Shown here: positions 1 through 10,123 of the stretch, one piece after another | Layout: every line of letters begins with the position of its first letter | Position numbering within the stretch: position 1 is the stretch's first letter | Source of the DNA: Chara braunii | Taxonomy: Eukaryota; Streptophyta; Charophyceae; Charales; Characeae | DNA: 20,710 nt | Assembly (NCBI GenBank): GCA_003427395.1 | Contig: BFEA01000011.1 | Span: 6,080,312-6,101,021 of the forward strand | Direction: 5' to 3' | Translations under genes and position numbers: made by a program | Notes under the pieces: model-generated | What the model was told of the DNA's origin: nothing | What the model saw: the letters and a program-made list of their open reading frames with translations, nothing else | The model's database searches: none

Positions 1-210
1 TGGCGAGCCTTGCACGTGAGAGGCACAGTGGAGGTGGAGTTCAAAGAAGAATGAGAAATTTAATGGTTTCAATCTGCCCTTGTTTTTTCTTTTTGTTTTT
101 CTATTTGTTTTTCTTTTTATTTTTATTTTTGCATGTTATCACTGTGCCCGTTTTTTGCTTTTATTCTTTGTTCCGCAAAGTGCGCTCTTTCAGTTTGTAG
201 TGATGTGACA

Positions 211-234
211 ATATATATATATATCCCCCCCCCC
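211..234. repeat. (AT)7 microsatellite followed by a C10 run
   Basis: A short alternating A/T tract at 211-224 passes directly into ten C residues at 225-234. This is a compound simple repeat with no coding role visible. Confidence 0.9.
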
Positions 235-303
235 GGTCTCCCCTATCTCTCTCTTGCCCATTGCCTCTACGTCTGCGTGTGTATGTTGTTCGCTATACAC
301 TGT

Positions 304-357
304 GCCAGGCTGGTTCGTCGAGCTATCACCAACTCATCAGGAGATTGAACCCCGACA
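304..357 (-). ncRNA. possible degenerate hammerhead ribozyme
   Basis: On the minus strand CTGATGA (340 to 334) is followed by a potential 5-bp helix II with two G-U wobbles and a 7-base loop. Then comes GACGAAC (319 to 313), where a working hammerhead would have GACGAAA. Upstream is a GTC triplet (356 to 354) at the cleavage position, separated from CTGATGA by 13 bases that can form a 5-bp helix I with a 3-base loop. The last core A is replaced by C and would oppose the U of the cleavage triplet, and helix III is weak (three pairs). If genuine it is a decayed and probably inactive copy. A chance match remains quite possible. Confidence 0.2.
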
Positions 358-1311
358 GTGTGCCCAGGATGCATTCGACTGATCGATAAGGACTAGTAGC
401 CACATCACCCAGAATTACTGATACTGCTGAGAGAAGTGGTCGACCTTACTCACACCAACCTTGCAATCCTAGCAGACGGTTGGTCCAAACCCCCAACAAC
501 AATGGTAGCAAGTTTGAAAACCTAGTCTGTCACAGCCATAAAACCCACTCTACTAATCCACTCAGCCACGGATACCCACTGGCAAGACTGCTTAGTACGG
601 TCCCGGCCCTAGCTGCATCGATCCGCCTGAACGGAGAGCTTAGCAAGTATATGTTGTGTGTTCTCATGTTCAGCATACACAACTGCACAAAAACAGCATG
701 ACTGTACCGAACTGTTTCATTGGACTTTCACCAATTCGTGTGCGTGTGTGTGTTCCATTGTGGCTCTTTATCTCGTGCACTGTGCCCGTTTTCCCCAACC
801 ACTTTAAATCACTAGCAGAGAGCACGACGAAGGCAAGAGCGCAAAAAACACATCTAAAGCACAATGGTGCACAATTCATCTACAGTAAGTAATTCTTACA
901 AAATCCCCTTCTCCAGGCTCTCGCCTTTAATACCTTGGCTTAAGCCCAATAAGACCAAAAAGAAATAACCAAAATTTGGATCCCAAAGTTAAGAATTTTA
1001 GTCCAACTCAATGCGCATTACCCGCCATTCTCTACCAAAATGTCGACAGTAAAGAGATTAATTATATTTCAGTAGCAACTTTCACTTACAATCTGCCATA
1101 CCATTTGGCTCTCACACTCACCTTGTTATCTGACCCTCTGCGTCCTCACGGGCTTCATGTCACTCGATCAAAGGATACGTACGGCCTTGCTGACGACTTG
1201 AGAAGCATGGTACAAGCACCTTACAGCAGGCATGCTGGCGGAATTGCTGCAATTGCACACCTCGTCTTGCCAAGCACGCACTACCAACCTGCACCCCTTA
1301 CAGAAAATCAA

Positions 1312-1362
1312 TCAAATCATCATCATCATCCTTTATTTGATGATTATCATTATCCTCATCTC
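1312..1362. repeat. ATC/ATT-rich simple repeat
   Basis: The segment consists of repeated ATC, ATT and GAT triplets such as CATCATCATCATC and GATGATTATCATTAT. It is low complexity and accounts for the His- and Ile-rich open frames that cross it. Confidence 0.7.
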
Positions 1363-2464
1363 TGAGATCTTCGGCAGCAATGGCACCACGGTGAGAAACA
1401 ACCATTTGTTGCACCCACAGCGAACGTATTAGACATCAAATGAGCAACGCCTTCACTATGTTTGGTGCTTGAGCCAACAAGCCAAGCCAACGCAGGGAGG
1501 AAATATGTCATCCATAACCATAGAAAACAACGAAACAAGGACGAAGATCCGAATTGCCAGTGGATTTGCCTGCTTTCCTCTCACAAAAACAAAAAAAGCA
1601 ACCACTTCGGACACAGCACCGCACACCATACCACACCACTGCTCTGGGCCACAACTGGATCAAATTGATCATTTCTTTTCTTTCTAATAAATATGTTCAC
1701 ACGACCGGATCTGTTAATGGAAAGATACCCCAGTCAACAGACCAGGTGCACAACTTGACTCAGCCCAGGCTGATTTCTTCAATGTATGCCGACCGAAATC
1801 ACCAAATAGGTCACCTACAGGGGCAGCGAACCACTTATAAAGCAGGACCCACAGGAGAAACAGAGCATTATATGTGGACCTACTCGGATAATCTTTGCCG
1901 TTTTTTTCCAATCGCCATCAAACATCACACATGGACCAGCAACCAGATCTTACTGGCAAAGAAACTTCACCATGCAGCCGGGCATCCCGAATGGGCACGA
2001 AGGGGGGTCGTTATGCATTACACAGAGGTCGCTTCAACATTCACTCAGGGATGCAGTCCACGAAGAGACACAAATTACCTGTAGCTTTTTCCAGCGAGTG
2101 AAAGTGAAAGTCATAGGCCCAACCCAGCCAGTGCGCAGTCCTTTCTATGCAGATAGAAGTGACAAGAAGAGGTAACCACTAAGCAGCTCAAAACACAAAA
2201 AAACAAACACTACTGGCCTAACGATTACAAGACCACCCACTACCATCATCTGCACTCCACTCCTACCATACTCTAAAGAGTCTATACCATAAAAGCAAGC
2301 TGGAACGCACTTTGTCCCGGCTCCTGCCGAACACCATCTCATCCCTTGCTTCACTTTCCTCTCCCTCACCCGTCTTCCTTCGTCAATCCTGGGTACTATA
2401 GTGTTCCTCCACTTGCAACCCACCTTACGCTCCCGCTGCCACTATTCTCCTCCTTTCCCCCTAT

Positions 2465-2492
2465 TCTCTCTCTCTCTCTCTCTATCTATCTT

Positions 2493-2567
<75 letters not shown>
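2465..2567. repeat. (CT)n microsatellite
   Basis: This is a long CT dinucleotide array with a short interruption of CTAT and CTTT units near 2483-2497. The run from about 2498 to 2567 is essentially pure CT and ends in GTGTG. It generates artefactual Ser/Leu repeat open frames on the plus strand. Confidence 0.95.
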
Positions 2568-2572
<5 letters not shown>

Positions 2573-3614
2573 CACCTACCAAGCAATCACAGTCTCCCTT
2601 TCCTACTTCTCACCCTCTCTCCCGCCAAGCGATCTTTGTCACCAGTGTGTCAAGACAATAAAATATTTCTCGATTGTAGCAAAGGCTGCCATCAAAGACA
2701 TTTAGACAATTCAACTACAGAATCACACTAATGCAGATTCTGTCACGGCTGCACAATGTGCAGCATTACGGGCAGCAGCAAAATCACCTAGGAACAGTGA
2801 TCGTTGTACCTCAGGTCCATTCTCACTGGACCCGAAGGTTCATGCTATACTTACAATGGAGGACAACATATCCCCCAACATCTTTGCCTTCGTTCTTAAC
2901 CATCCATGTGATCAATCATCAAGAATCCCTTGCTTTCCATCCTTATCCCTGCTGACAACCCCAAAGGGAAAGTACACCCAAGTTCGAGCTCTCTCTTCTG
3001 TAATAGAAAAGAATCATCATATTTTAAAAATAGAATGACAGCGCAAAGAATTTTCAGCAAAAAAAGAGAGAGGGGCAGAATTACGGACAGAGGGAAATCA
3101 AGAATTAGGCATGGCATTGGCACAGCTACCTCCTTCATGATGGCTGTGTTGTGTATCTCATCTCCACAGCTCTCCATTCCGGCCACCGCTGTTTCCTCTC
3201 ATGTCTCTCTGTCGGCTTCATGACAGCAGCTTCTCTCATTTACCTGCCTCTCCAGTGTACGTAAGAGTTCTAATTTTGAGCTTTGGCTTACACCAATGAT
3301 ACACCACTAGAGCACAGCAAAAGAGTGGGGACTGAGCAAAGAGCAAATGAATCGACGGCCACAGATTCAGAGCAAGTGCACATTTGTTAAAGGGAACCTG
3401 TATGCCAGAAGAAACCAAGACGAAACGAGGATGACGAGCACGAGGAGTACACTACCTTTAGCAGAACAGATGCTTGCTGACATTAACTGCAGACAAATGC
3501 AAATCTTAAGCTTGTTCATGTTAAAGCAGCAGAGAACAGTGCAGAGCTAAGTGGGGGAAAAAGAAAAAAAAAATGGCAGAAGTTATCAGCTGCCAGTCGT
3601 CACGTCAGCAGACA
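2568..3614. other. non-coding stretch without recognised genes
   Basis: No domain or repeat is recognised. Near the end, 3549-3574 read on the minus strand is a pyrimidine-rich tract that ends in CACTTAG at 3553-3547. It would serve as a 3' splice acceptor for an exon downstream of the ARF-family exon. The peptide encoded beyond it (starting Leu-Cys-Thr-Val) does not resemble an ARF tail, so no terminal exon is called. Confidence 0.5.
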
Positions 3615-3660
3615 GGCAAGCTCTCCTGGGACAGCTTCTCAGTGATCTCGGCCAGGGGAT
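3615..3660 (-). repeat. diverged micro-duplication of the ARF exon (AEITEKL segment)
   Basis: This segment aligns with 3763-3808 at an offset of 148 bases, about 23 of 27 bases being identical in the best part. Read on the minus strand it encodes LAEITEKLSQESLP followed by Val-Cys-stop, against PAEITEKLCLKTLP in the exon. It lies in a different frame from the read-through of the exon. It could be a remnant of a tandem exon duplication or of a second ARF copy. No G4 or G5 motif accompanies it. Confidence 0.6.
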
Positions 3661-3680
3661 GCGGCAATGCCAGTGCTGAC

Positions 3681-3918
3681 CTGGCTCGCAAGCCAGTCGA
3701 GGCCCTCTGTGAGACCTTCACCCGTTGCTGCACACGTTGTTTGCACAAACCATGCACCCTGTGGCAAGGTCTTCAGACACAGCTTCTCAGTTATCTCAGC
3801 CGGGCTCATAGCGCCTTCTAGATCCTGCTTGTTGGCCAGCACCAGCAAGATGACGTTTTTCAGGGACTCCTCTTTCATGATGCTCAGCAGCTCCGTGCGT
3901 GCTTCGTTCATCCTCCCT
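3681..3918 (-). CDS. ARF-family small GTPase, internal exon (C-terminal half)
   Basis: The 79 codons carry the G4 motif NKQDL (with ANKQDLEGAMSPAEITEKL around it), the G5-type motif CAATGEGL and the family signature EGLDWLASQ. ARF proteins are myristoylated GTP switches of vesicle traffic at Golgi and endosomal membranes, and the family is usually about 180 residues. This exon would cover roughly residues 100 to 178. On the minus strand the exon is preceded by a pyrimidine-rich acceptor (TTTCTGTTCCAG, AG at 3920-3919), entering in phase 2 so that an Arg codon is split. It ends at CAG followed by the donor GTCAGC (GT at 3680-3679), phase 0. Without splicing the frame runs 13 further codons to a TGA at 3641-3639. 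The exons carrying G1 (GxxxxGKT) and G3 (WDxGGQ) should lie at higher coordinates, but I could not find them, so they are far away, missing or broken. The ATG at 3911 is an internal Met, not the start. Pseudogene status is possible. ARF versus ARF-like subclass is not resolved. Confidence 0.75.
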
Positions 3919-4340
3919 CTGGAACAGAAAGACAGAGAGAAAGGCCAGAAACTCTATCAATAGAGAGAGTGCCCAAATGAGGAAGGTTGTTCCTCACAAA
4001 ATGGCCTAAGGTAAAAGCCAGCCAAGAACCCAATTCAACAGAAAGCAGCAATGATATCTCAAGACATATATGCACATTGCACTGGTCGGGTGCCCCTAGC
4101 ACTGCTGCAGCACCAAAAACCAGCTCACAGTTTTCATACTTTACGCTCAATAAACTGTGAATCAAATCTGTGACCTTTCATCAACACGACAGATCGCTTA
4201 ACAAATATAATGAGTGATCTCGGATGAAAGTGGGACGTTCTGTACAACACCCTACTGCCCTGCCTGGCCATTTGCCTACCAGGCTGTTTAAATCACGCCC
4301 TCAGCCTGTTTCCCAGTCTGGTAAAGCCCTACCTCAGAAA

Positions 4341-4800
4341 AAGATGAGACCGAATGAGAGAATGAGAGAAAGAGAGAAGAGAGAAGAGAGAAGAGAGAAG
4401 AGAGAAGAGAGAAGAGAGAAGAGAGAAGAGAGGAGAGAAGAGAGAAAAGAAGAGAGAAGAGAGAAGCAATAAGAGAGAAGAGAGAAGATAATGAGAGAAT
4501 GAGAGAATGAGAGAATGGGGGAACGAGAGAACGAGAGAACAAGAGAACGAGAGAAGAGAGAAGAGAGAAGAGAGAAGAGAGAAGAGAGGAGAGAGGAGAG
4601 AGGAGAGAAGAGAGGAGAGAAGAGAGAAAAGAAGAGAGAAGAGAGAAGAGCGAAGCGAGAAGAGAGAAGATAATGAGAGAATGAGAGAATGAGAGAATGG
4701 GGGAACGAGAGAACAAGAGAACGAGAGAACGAGAGAACGAGAGAACGCGAGAGAATGAGAGAGAGCATGAGAGAAAATGAGGGACAATGAGAAAGAATGA
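4341..4800. repeat. GA-rich minisatellite with a ~182-bp higher-order duplication
   Basis: The tract is built of GAGAGAA, GAGAGGA and GAATGAGA units. A block beginning GATAATGAGAGAATGAG occurs at 4487 and again at 4669, giving a higher-order period of 182 bases. Each block runs into a segment rich in GAACGAGA units. All long frames here (Arg/Glu-rich on plus, Ser/Leu-rich on minus) are products of the repeat. Confidence 0.9.
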
Positions 4801-6010
4801 GACGTGAGACGATGACAACTCTCAGTATGGACTCTGGAGTATATAGTTCTGAGTGTTGTCTTTTGTTATCCAAAGTCCATCATCGTCTTTATCATTCCCA
4901 GATATTGTGATCACCTTTGATCACACTGGAATGCACACGTTATGAGGTTTGCTTGGAAGGTGAAGCAACTGCGTATTCACGTGTTCTATATCTTGACCTA
5001 AGAAGAAAAAGTGGGAAAGCTGCATCTTAATGCACTCTCTCAAACCTATACATTGGTTTGTATGAACAGTCGACTCCTACACGTCATCCAACGCCTCAGT
5101 ACAGTTTCCAGAAGCTTTAAGACTCAGTAGGACCAGGCACACACATGCCCCGACAAAATCCTAGCGACACAGATGAAGAAATCTCAGCCATTCAAGGAGG
5201 CAACCTGAGGCAGCCCAGCCCAAGTCGATACTACAAAAGCTGGCTCTGCCCCAGTCTGGGCTTTCATTCTGCCTGGGCGAGTTGATGCCGATGCCTGTGC
5301 ACTGGAGCAGTCTTTCTTGCACCAGGCTGGAGTAGAGAGGTAGGTTATGGCAGCCATAGCTTCTTGCAAAGTAAGAGAGGCCTCGGCACCATAGCTGTTA
5401 GTGTATAGGAGAGTGAGATAGAGAGAGGCAGGACAGAAGGCTGGTGGGAGAGAGTGATCCTTACCTGGCGTCTTCATGCTGACACTCTTAATTGCTGTTG
5501 TCTTCACTGCTGCTCAAGGTATGCTGCAGTGTCATCACCAGGCCTGATTCATTGTGCTAAGGCGTGGCGAGAGAGAAAAAATGTGGCAAGGTGTGGTGCG
5601 ACAGAAGCAGTGGTGCGCATTAAATGGAAAGTGACTTGTTGGTGAGAGAGACAGAAGGTGAGAGGAGAGGTAGTACCCGGTGCTGGAGAGGGAGAAGAGA
5701 GACTTCGTAATCGTTTGCGTGATCATTCTCTCCTCTATTTTAAATGAAATTGTCTATCTTCTCGTCTTCATATTCTAGTCTATCCAGTTCTCATGCATTT
5801 GGACGCCATGAAATTGAAAGTGCACGGGGTGAGCCGAGTCTCCTTAACTTTCGCTCACAGGAAGCGAAGGACAAGATCATCAATCCAGAGCTCGAAATCA
5901 GCAGGTCACATACTAGGCCAATTTCATCCCTGTGAGAGTCAGCAATAAGACTGACATGCTCCCAGTTCCGTATTGCAGCAATACGATGAGTGGCATCCAA
6001 TGAAAAGTAT
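4801..6010. other. no recognised feature
   Basis: No conserved protein, RNA or long repeat is seen. There is a mild bias to GAGA and CTCT motifs at 5400-5720. The open frames are below about 110 codons and show no family signature. Confidence 0.5.
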
Positions 6011-6088
6011 TTGTGACGTGTGCGAAACAACTATCGCCTTGTGAGGTGTGCCAAAGGATTATTGCCTTGTGAGATGTGCCAAAGGAAT
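6011..6088. repeat. 28-bp tandem repeat, about 2.8 copies
   Basis: Two near-identical 28-base units (6033-6060 and 6061-6088) share CCTTGTGAGRTGTGCCAAAGG. A more diverged partial unit containing TTGTGACGTGTGCGAAA precedes them from 6011. Confidence 0.7.
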
Positions 6089-6823
6089 AGGATCTTCCAA
6101 CGGAGACCTCATGGCTTGGCAAATTAACAATCTGATAATTATGCCACAGATCACTAATTCTGTTCCGTGTAGCGTGCGGATAGATCCAACGCTGAACGGA
6201 TTAGTCATTGTCACAGTACCTGGCTAGAAGGTAATGCCTGCATGTGGCAACTGCATCAACAAGGGGTTAATCTGCAGAAAAAAAGGCTGTTCAGACAGTC
6301 GTCTCATTGCCTGCAGGATGGCCTCAAGTAGCACTATGACTACCTGCACCCTTGCACAGGTGAGGTGCTGTCACAGCAGGTATGGCTCCACTTTCTGAAC
6401 ACTGCATCATGATTGCAGTGGCAAAGACTGTTATGCCAGAGTCACTGGTTTCATTACGTGAAGGGTCGCTGATGGATCCAAATCCTTACGTAGAAGTCCT
6501 TATTCCGTCAATCCCAAAAAAAAGAGAATCACCACCTGTAGATCATGGTCTTGTTATTAGCTCATTCTGACGAAAACCGAATGCCATTCATCCTCAGTTC
6601 GAGCCAGAATATGTCAGAGATCGTGAACAATTGGGTGCCAAATGCCTCTTTGGAAGGTTTTCAAGGTCCACAGGGACTGAGCCAGAATGTGGTTCTGGCT
6701 GCAGTCAAGGCTAAGGGGACTGGGCCTCGGAATGGAGGTCAGTCAAAGGGTCGAGGAATGGCGTACAAGGTCCAAGGTCCCTAGTGGTCAACAGGTCCTC
6801 AAATTTTCAGATATGAAAGAAAT

Positions 6824-6944
6824 GAAGTGCATTCCAGATCTGCAAAATATTGTTTTTTCTCAGGTGATTTTGTCTGAATGTGGGAAGTGCATTCCAGATC
6901 TGCAAAATATTGTTTTTTCTCAGGTGATTTTGTCTGAATGTGGG
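6824..6944. repeat. 60-bp perfect tandem duplication
   Basis: The sequence starting GAAGTGCATTCCAGATCTGC at 6824 is repeated exactly from 6884, two full copies. Perfect identity suggests a recent duplication or an assembly artefact. The unit is 20 codons long, so a 105-codon frame stays open through both copies, but it has no recognised homology. Confidence 0.9.
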
Positions 6945-6978
6945 ATTTTCAAAGTGAAGGGTCCTCTGAAACCAGGGC

Positions 6979-6992
6979 TTTCATTTTTTTTT
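6979..6992. repeat. T-rich homopolymer
   Basis: An uninterrupted T run is followed by AT-rich sequence containing AATAAA. If a transcript ended here the AATAAA could act as a polyadenylation signal, but no gene is supported upstream. Confidence 0.5.
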
Positions 6993-7212
6993 TTTTATAA
7001 ATAAAACAGGGCCTTACGGTCCTGGATCCTTCCATTCTGGGGGGCATCAGTCCGGTTCCTATTCCGCCGGCAAGCCAGAAAATTATTACAATAAGAATCA
7101 GCACGCTTCCTTCCGTCTGGCCGAAGGACCCCTGAGCAGCAAGTTTTTAAATTTCTTAAGAATTTTTCACCTGTTTTTATTTTCTTTAATTGCCATCTAT
7201 TCATCAAACATC

Positions 7213-7650
7213 AATCTGAAACGGCCAAAATGACTTGAATTGGCTGAACCTTCTGAAACTGGTTTTAGCTTCCCCCACCGAAGCATTAATCATCGATCTG
7301 AAACCGTTGATCTGAAACCGTTGAGATGACTTGAAATGGCTGAAACTTCTGAAAGCAGTTTCAACTGCGCCCATCTCTGATGCTTGGATGGGGGGCAGTT
7401 CAAACCGATTTCGGAAGGTTCGGCCACTTCAGGTCATTTCAACAGGCTCAAGTGGGGAGACTTGAAACCGTTAATGATCTGAAATGGCTGAAGCTTCTGA
7501 AACCGCTTTCAGGCCTGCAACACCCGTTTGAAACTGTGGTCATGACCTGAAGTGTCTGAAGCTTTTGAAACCTGTTTGATGTCTCTCCATCCAAGCATGC
7601 AAGATCGATCTGAAACTGCTGCACCGGCTTGAAACCAGAGGGAATATAAG
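7213..7650. repeat. degenerate CTGAAAC-type repeats with an inverted copy
   Basis: Imperfect units of roughly 80-110 bases contain GATCTGAAAC, TGACTTGAAATGGCTGAA and TTCTGAAAC. About five copies lie in the plus orientation. The piece at 7396-7442 (TTCAAACCGATTTCGGAAGG and following) is the reverse complement of the unit at about 7220-7266, so the array can fold into hairpins. No start, stop or splice pattern is visible. Confidence 0.65.
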
Positions 7651-7678
7651 GGGACCTGAAAATATATGCATACATTAA

Positions 7679-8278
7679 CCACCTTTCTCCAAGGTTGGGT
7701 CCAGTACGGCCTTGAGGATGATGTGTGGAAGAACAGGTTCTTTAGAGGCGCATGAATCAAGTGCGGTCAGCATGGTGTCCAAACAAGAAAGTCCTTCAGA
7801 AGGAACCACCACAGGTTGCACAACAGCAGCAGAGTGCGCAGGGAAACACGTGCAACCAGTAGAAGTTGTGACGGCTTCTGCAAAGGCTGAGGAGTTAGTC
7901 AATCCCTCGACTTCTCAGGAAAAGATGGCATTGGTCACTGGCCCTACAGTCACCCTGCAGATGTATCCAGGCCACCTGTTGCTCTGCACACAGGGTGTAT
8001 CTAAGTCCCTAGAGGAGCTAGAGAGGGAGTGGGCTCAAAGAGACCTACTAGCATCTTGGGTGACTATGTCGAAAGGTCTTATTGGAGAGTTGATCGTTGT
8101 AGAATCAATTGTAGGTAGCCGGACACTTGCAGATATAGGCTCTACGCGCAACTACATCAGTCGCGCTTGTTTAAGAGACTGTGCTTATGCCAGTCCTCAG
8201 CGCACAAGATTCGCCAAGGAGGCTTCACACCAACTACCCACCCCGCCCTACATGGACTCTGCTCCTCCTTCAGCTTGA
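7679..8278 (+). pseudogene. retropepsin-like ORF fragment, probable Ty3-type retrotransposon relic
   Basis: The frame is open from just after a TAA at 7676-7678 to the TGA at 8276-8278, about 199 codons. No good ATG context fixes a start; the first ATGs are at 7718 and 7721. Near the C-terminus it reads VVESIVGSRTLADIGSTRNY followed by ISRACL. This resembles the active-site region of retroelement aspartic proteases (hydrophobic-D-[ST]-G-[AS]-T-x-N-[FY]-I-S), with Asp-Ile-Gly-Ser-Thr in place of Asp-Ser/Thr-Gly. The Ile where Ser or Thr is expected would be damaging to catalysis. The rest is Ser/Thr/Ala-rich and would correspond to the linker between gag and protease. No CCHC zinc knuckle, reverse transcriptase or integrase motif was found next to it. 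I read it as a decayed fragment; a chance similarity is not excluded. Confidence 0.4.
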
Positions 8279-8985
8279 CAGCTTCACCCTGGACAATAAG
8301 CTCGTCTTCAAGGAGTCAGAGGGGCATACACGCAGGTGCCAAGGGCCCCAGCATTATCTCATTTTTTAGGCCCTGGACAATTTCCCAGGCCACAGTACCG
8401 GGTCTGGCCTTTTCAGGCCCATGTTAACATTTTTTTGGCACAAGCAGAGTCCTGGCGGGTTATGGGTTAGGTCGGTAACCAGAATTTGGACTGTTGCAGG
8501 ACTAGGCCTCGTTTCAAGCCCAACAGCTGCTTTTTAGCCTGCCACTTGTTGATTGGGGCTGAGCCGATTTTCTAGTTCAGCCCCTTTGGTCTGGAAGCAT
8601 TGAGGCACATCGTGAGCCTAGGCCCAGCGCTATTTATAGCTGGGCTGCCAATAGGTTATTACACAGTGCTTTGGGGGACACACTCCGGCATGCTGCTTGG
8701 AGCAGCATTAGAGTTCGAGTTCCAATGCTAGGAGTAGCGCTGAGGATTAGAAGCAGGCAAGATAAGAGGACAGTGAACGCTGGGTAGCGGGGACTTACCT
8801 GATGGCGCCATCGCTGCATCTTCATCGTTGTGCATATGCGGCCCTCTGCACCTTCATACATTGGACGGCCCCAAGGAGACACTCTTACGCCAGTCAGTAT
8901 CTGGCTTTGCTGAGATTGAGCGAGTGGAGAGACTCTTCTTCTTTCTTCATCTTCTCGTTCTGCCCTCCTTATCCACCTTCTACAT
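8279..8985. other. GGCC/CAGG-rich non-coding stretch, possibly LTR-like
   Basis: There are many AGGCC, CAGGCC, AGCCCA and GGGCTG words, the style of some LTR retrotransposon ends. A 7-bp perfect stem GCCCAGC/GCTGGGC (8622-8628 with 8639-8645) encloses a TATTTATA-containing loop. No matched second terminal repeat was found in the window, so an LTR is not called. Confidence 0.3.
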
Positions 8986-8986
8986 N
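8986..8986. other. single N, probable contig join
   Basis: One ambiguous base lies directly before a GA-rich tract. A lone N is how some scaffolders mark a join of contigs that could not be overlapped, so continuity across it should not be assumed. Confidence 0.7.
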
Positions 8987-9070
8987 GAGAGAGAGAGAGA
9001 GGAGGGGGAAGGAGAGGGTGGGAAAGAGGAAAGACAGAAGGAGAGAAAACGGATAGAAAGGAAGGGAGAA
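8987..9070. repeat. GA/GGA-rich low-complexity tract
   Basis: A run of GAGAGAGA passes into GGAGGGGGAAGGAGAGG and AGAAGGAGAG words. It is purine-rich, with no stable repeat unit. Confidence 0.8.
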
Positions 9071-9560
9071 GAGAAGGAAACTTGCAGGGTTGACGGCGAA
9101 AAAGAGGGCGAGAGTTCGATTCGCGCGAGAAAACAGCGAGGAACAGAGAAGTACGTGAGGGAGAAAAGCAAGGTTCCGTCACATAGAGGCACGTAATCGG
9201 CCAAGATGGATACGCAAGAGCAAGAGAGTGCTTGAGAAAGAGGCTTTGGGAAAGGTACGCGTAAGAGGACAACGAGCGGCGATGAAAGGGACGGTCACCA
9301 CGAATAGCGACGAAAGCATCCATTCAGACTTCAAAGAAAATACACCACACAAATGTCCGATGTAAAACTTGTGAAACCTGAAATAGGAGATTGAAAACGA
9401 TCAAAAGTGCCGAATGAAACCCACAAACCCGCCACCGATTGTCCCCTCTCGTCTGGAAAACATAAATGGTCACAACAGGACACGGGATGCGCGATATCCA
9501 GATCCCTTGAGCAGCAAGGTACGCAAATAAAAACAACCTCACGCTCGCACTCACACAAAA

Positions 9561-9650
9561 AAAGAGAGAGAGAGAGAAAGTGAGATAGACAGACAGATAG
9601 AGATAGACAGACAAACAGACAGACAGATAGAGCGAGAGACAGAGAGGGAG
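9561..9650. repeat. GA and GACA simple repeats
   Basis: AGAGAGAGAG passes into repeated AGACAGACAGATAG and GACAAACAGAC units. It explains the Ser/Leu/Cys-rich open frames on the minus strand. Confidence 0.85.
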
Positions 9651-10048
9651 AACCGGACGAGCTGAAGACGGAGGAGGAAGGGGTGGAGGAAGTGAATCGA
9701 ATGGCACAAGCAACAATGCTTCCAGAAGAATGACAAATGTTAATAGGAAAAGACAACCTACTACGGAGGTTGGGGGAGGAGAAGTTTATCGGACAGCAGT
9801 GAAGGTCAAACGAAAATCGAGCGTGACACAGGATGCAACGGGAGCAAAGAGAGGGACACACAACGAGGGGTCAGTAAAACGGAGGGCGGAATTGAATCCT
9901 TGAGGAAGAACAAAGCAAAAGAAGCAGACCAGCGATTCATGGAAAAGGAAACAAAACTGAAAAGAAAAACGAAAAATTGCCAGGAAGGAGCCGCGTCCTT
10001 ACACATCCAAGTCCTGGCAGGCACAGACGAAGGCAGGGCTGCAAAATA

Positions 10049-10053
<5 letters not shown>

Positions 10054-10123
<70 letters not shown>
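10054..10123. repeat. (GA)n microsatellite
   Basis: An almost pure GA dinucleotide array of about 60 bases, closed by GACAGAGAGATG. Confidence 0.95.

Larger units (their letters stand above)
1..2464. other. gene-poor stretch, no supported coding region
   Basis: I see no conserved protein motif, RNA gene or long repeat that would define a gene here. The open frames are short, mutually overlapping and of low-complexity composition. The first 130 bases are T-rich on the plus strand. Short phrases recur, for example CACTGTGCC near 146, 297 and 779, but without a clear repeat unit. A possible decayed hammerhead motif on the minus strand at 300-360 is listed separately. The stretch is best read as intergenic or intronic DNA. 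Confidence 0.6.

Noticed and set aside
4288-4873. Overlapping minus-strand frames of 150-179 codons rich in Ser, Leu and Phe
   Set aside because: They are translations of the GA minisatellite in several phases at once.
5184-5507. Minus-strand frame as an upstream ARF exon
   Set aside because: It has neither GxxxxGKT nor WDxGGQ motifs and no similarity to ARF sequence.
8634-9323. 229-codon minus-strand frame
   Set aside because: It runs through the N at 8986 and a GA-rich tract, and shows no domain or splice support.
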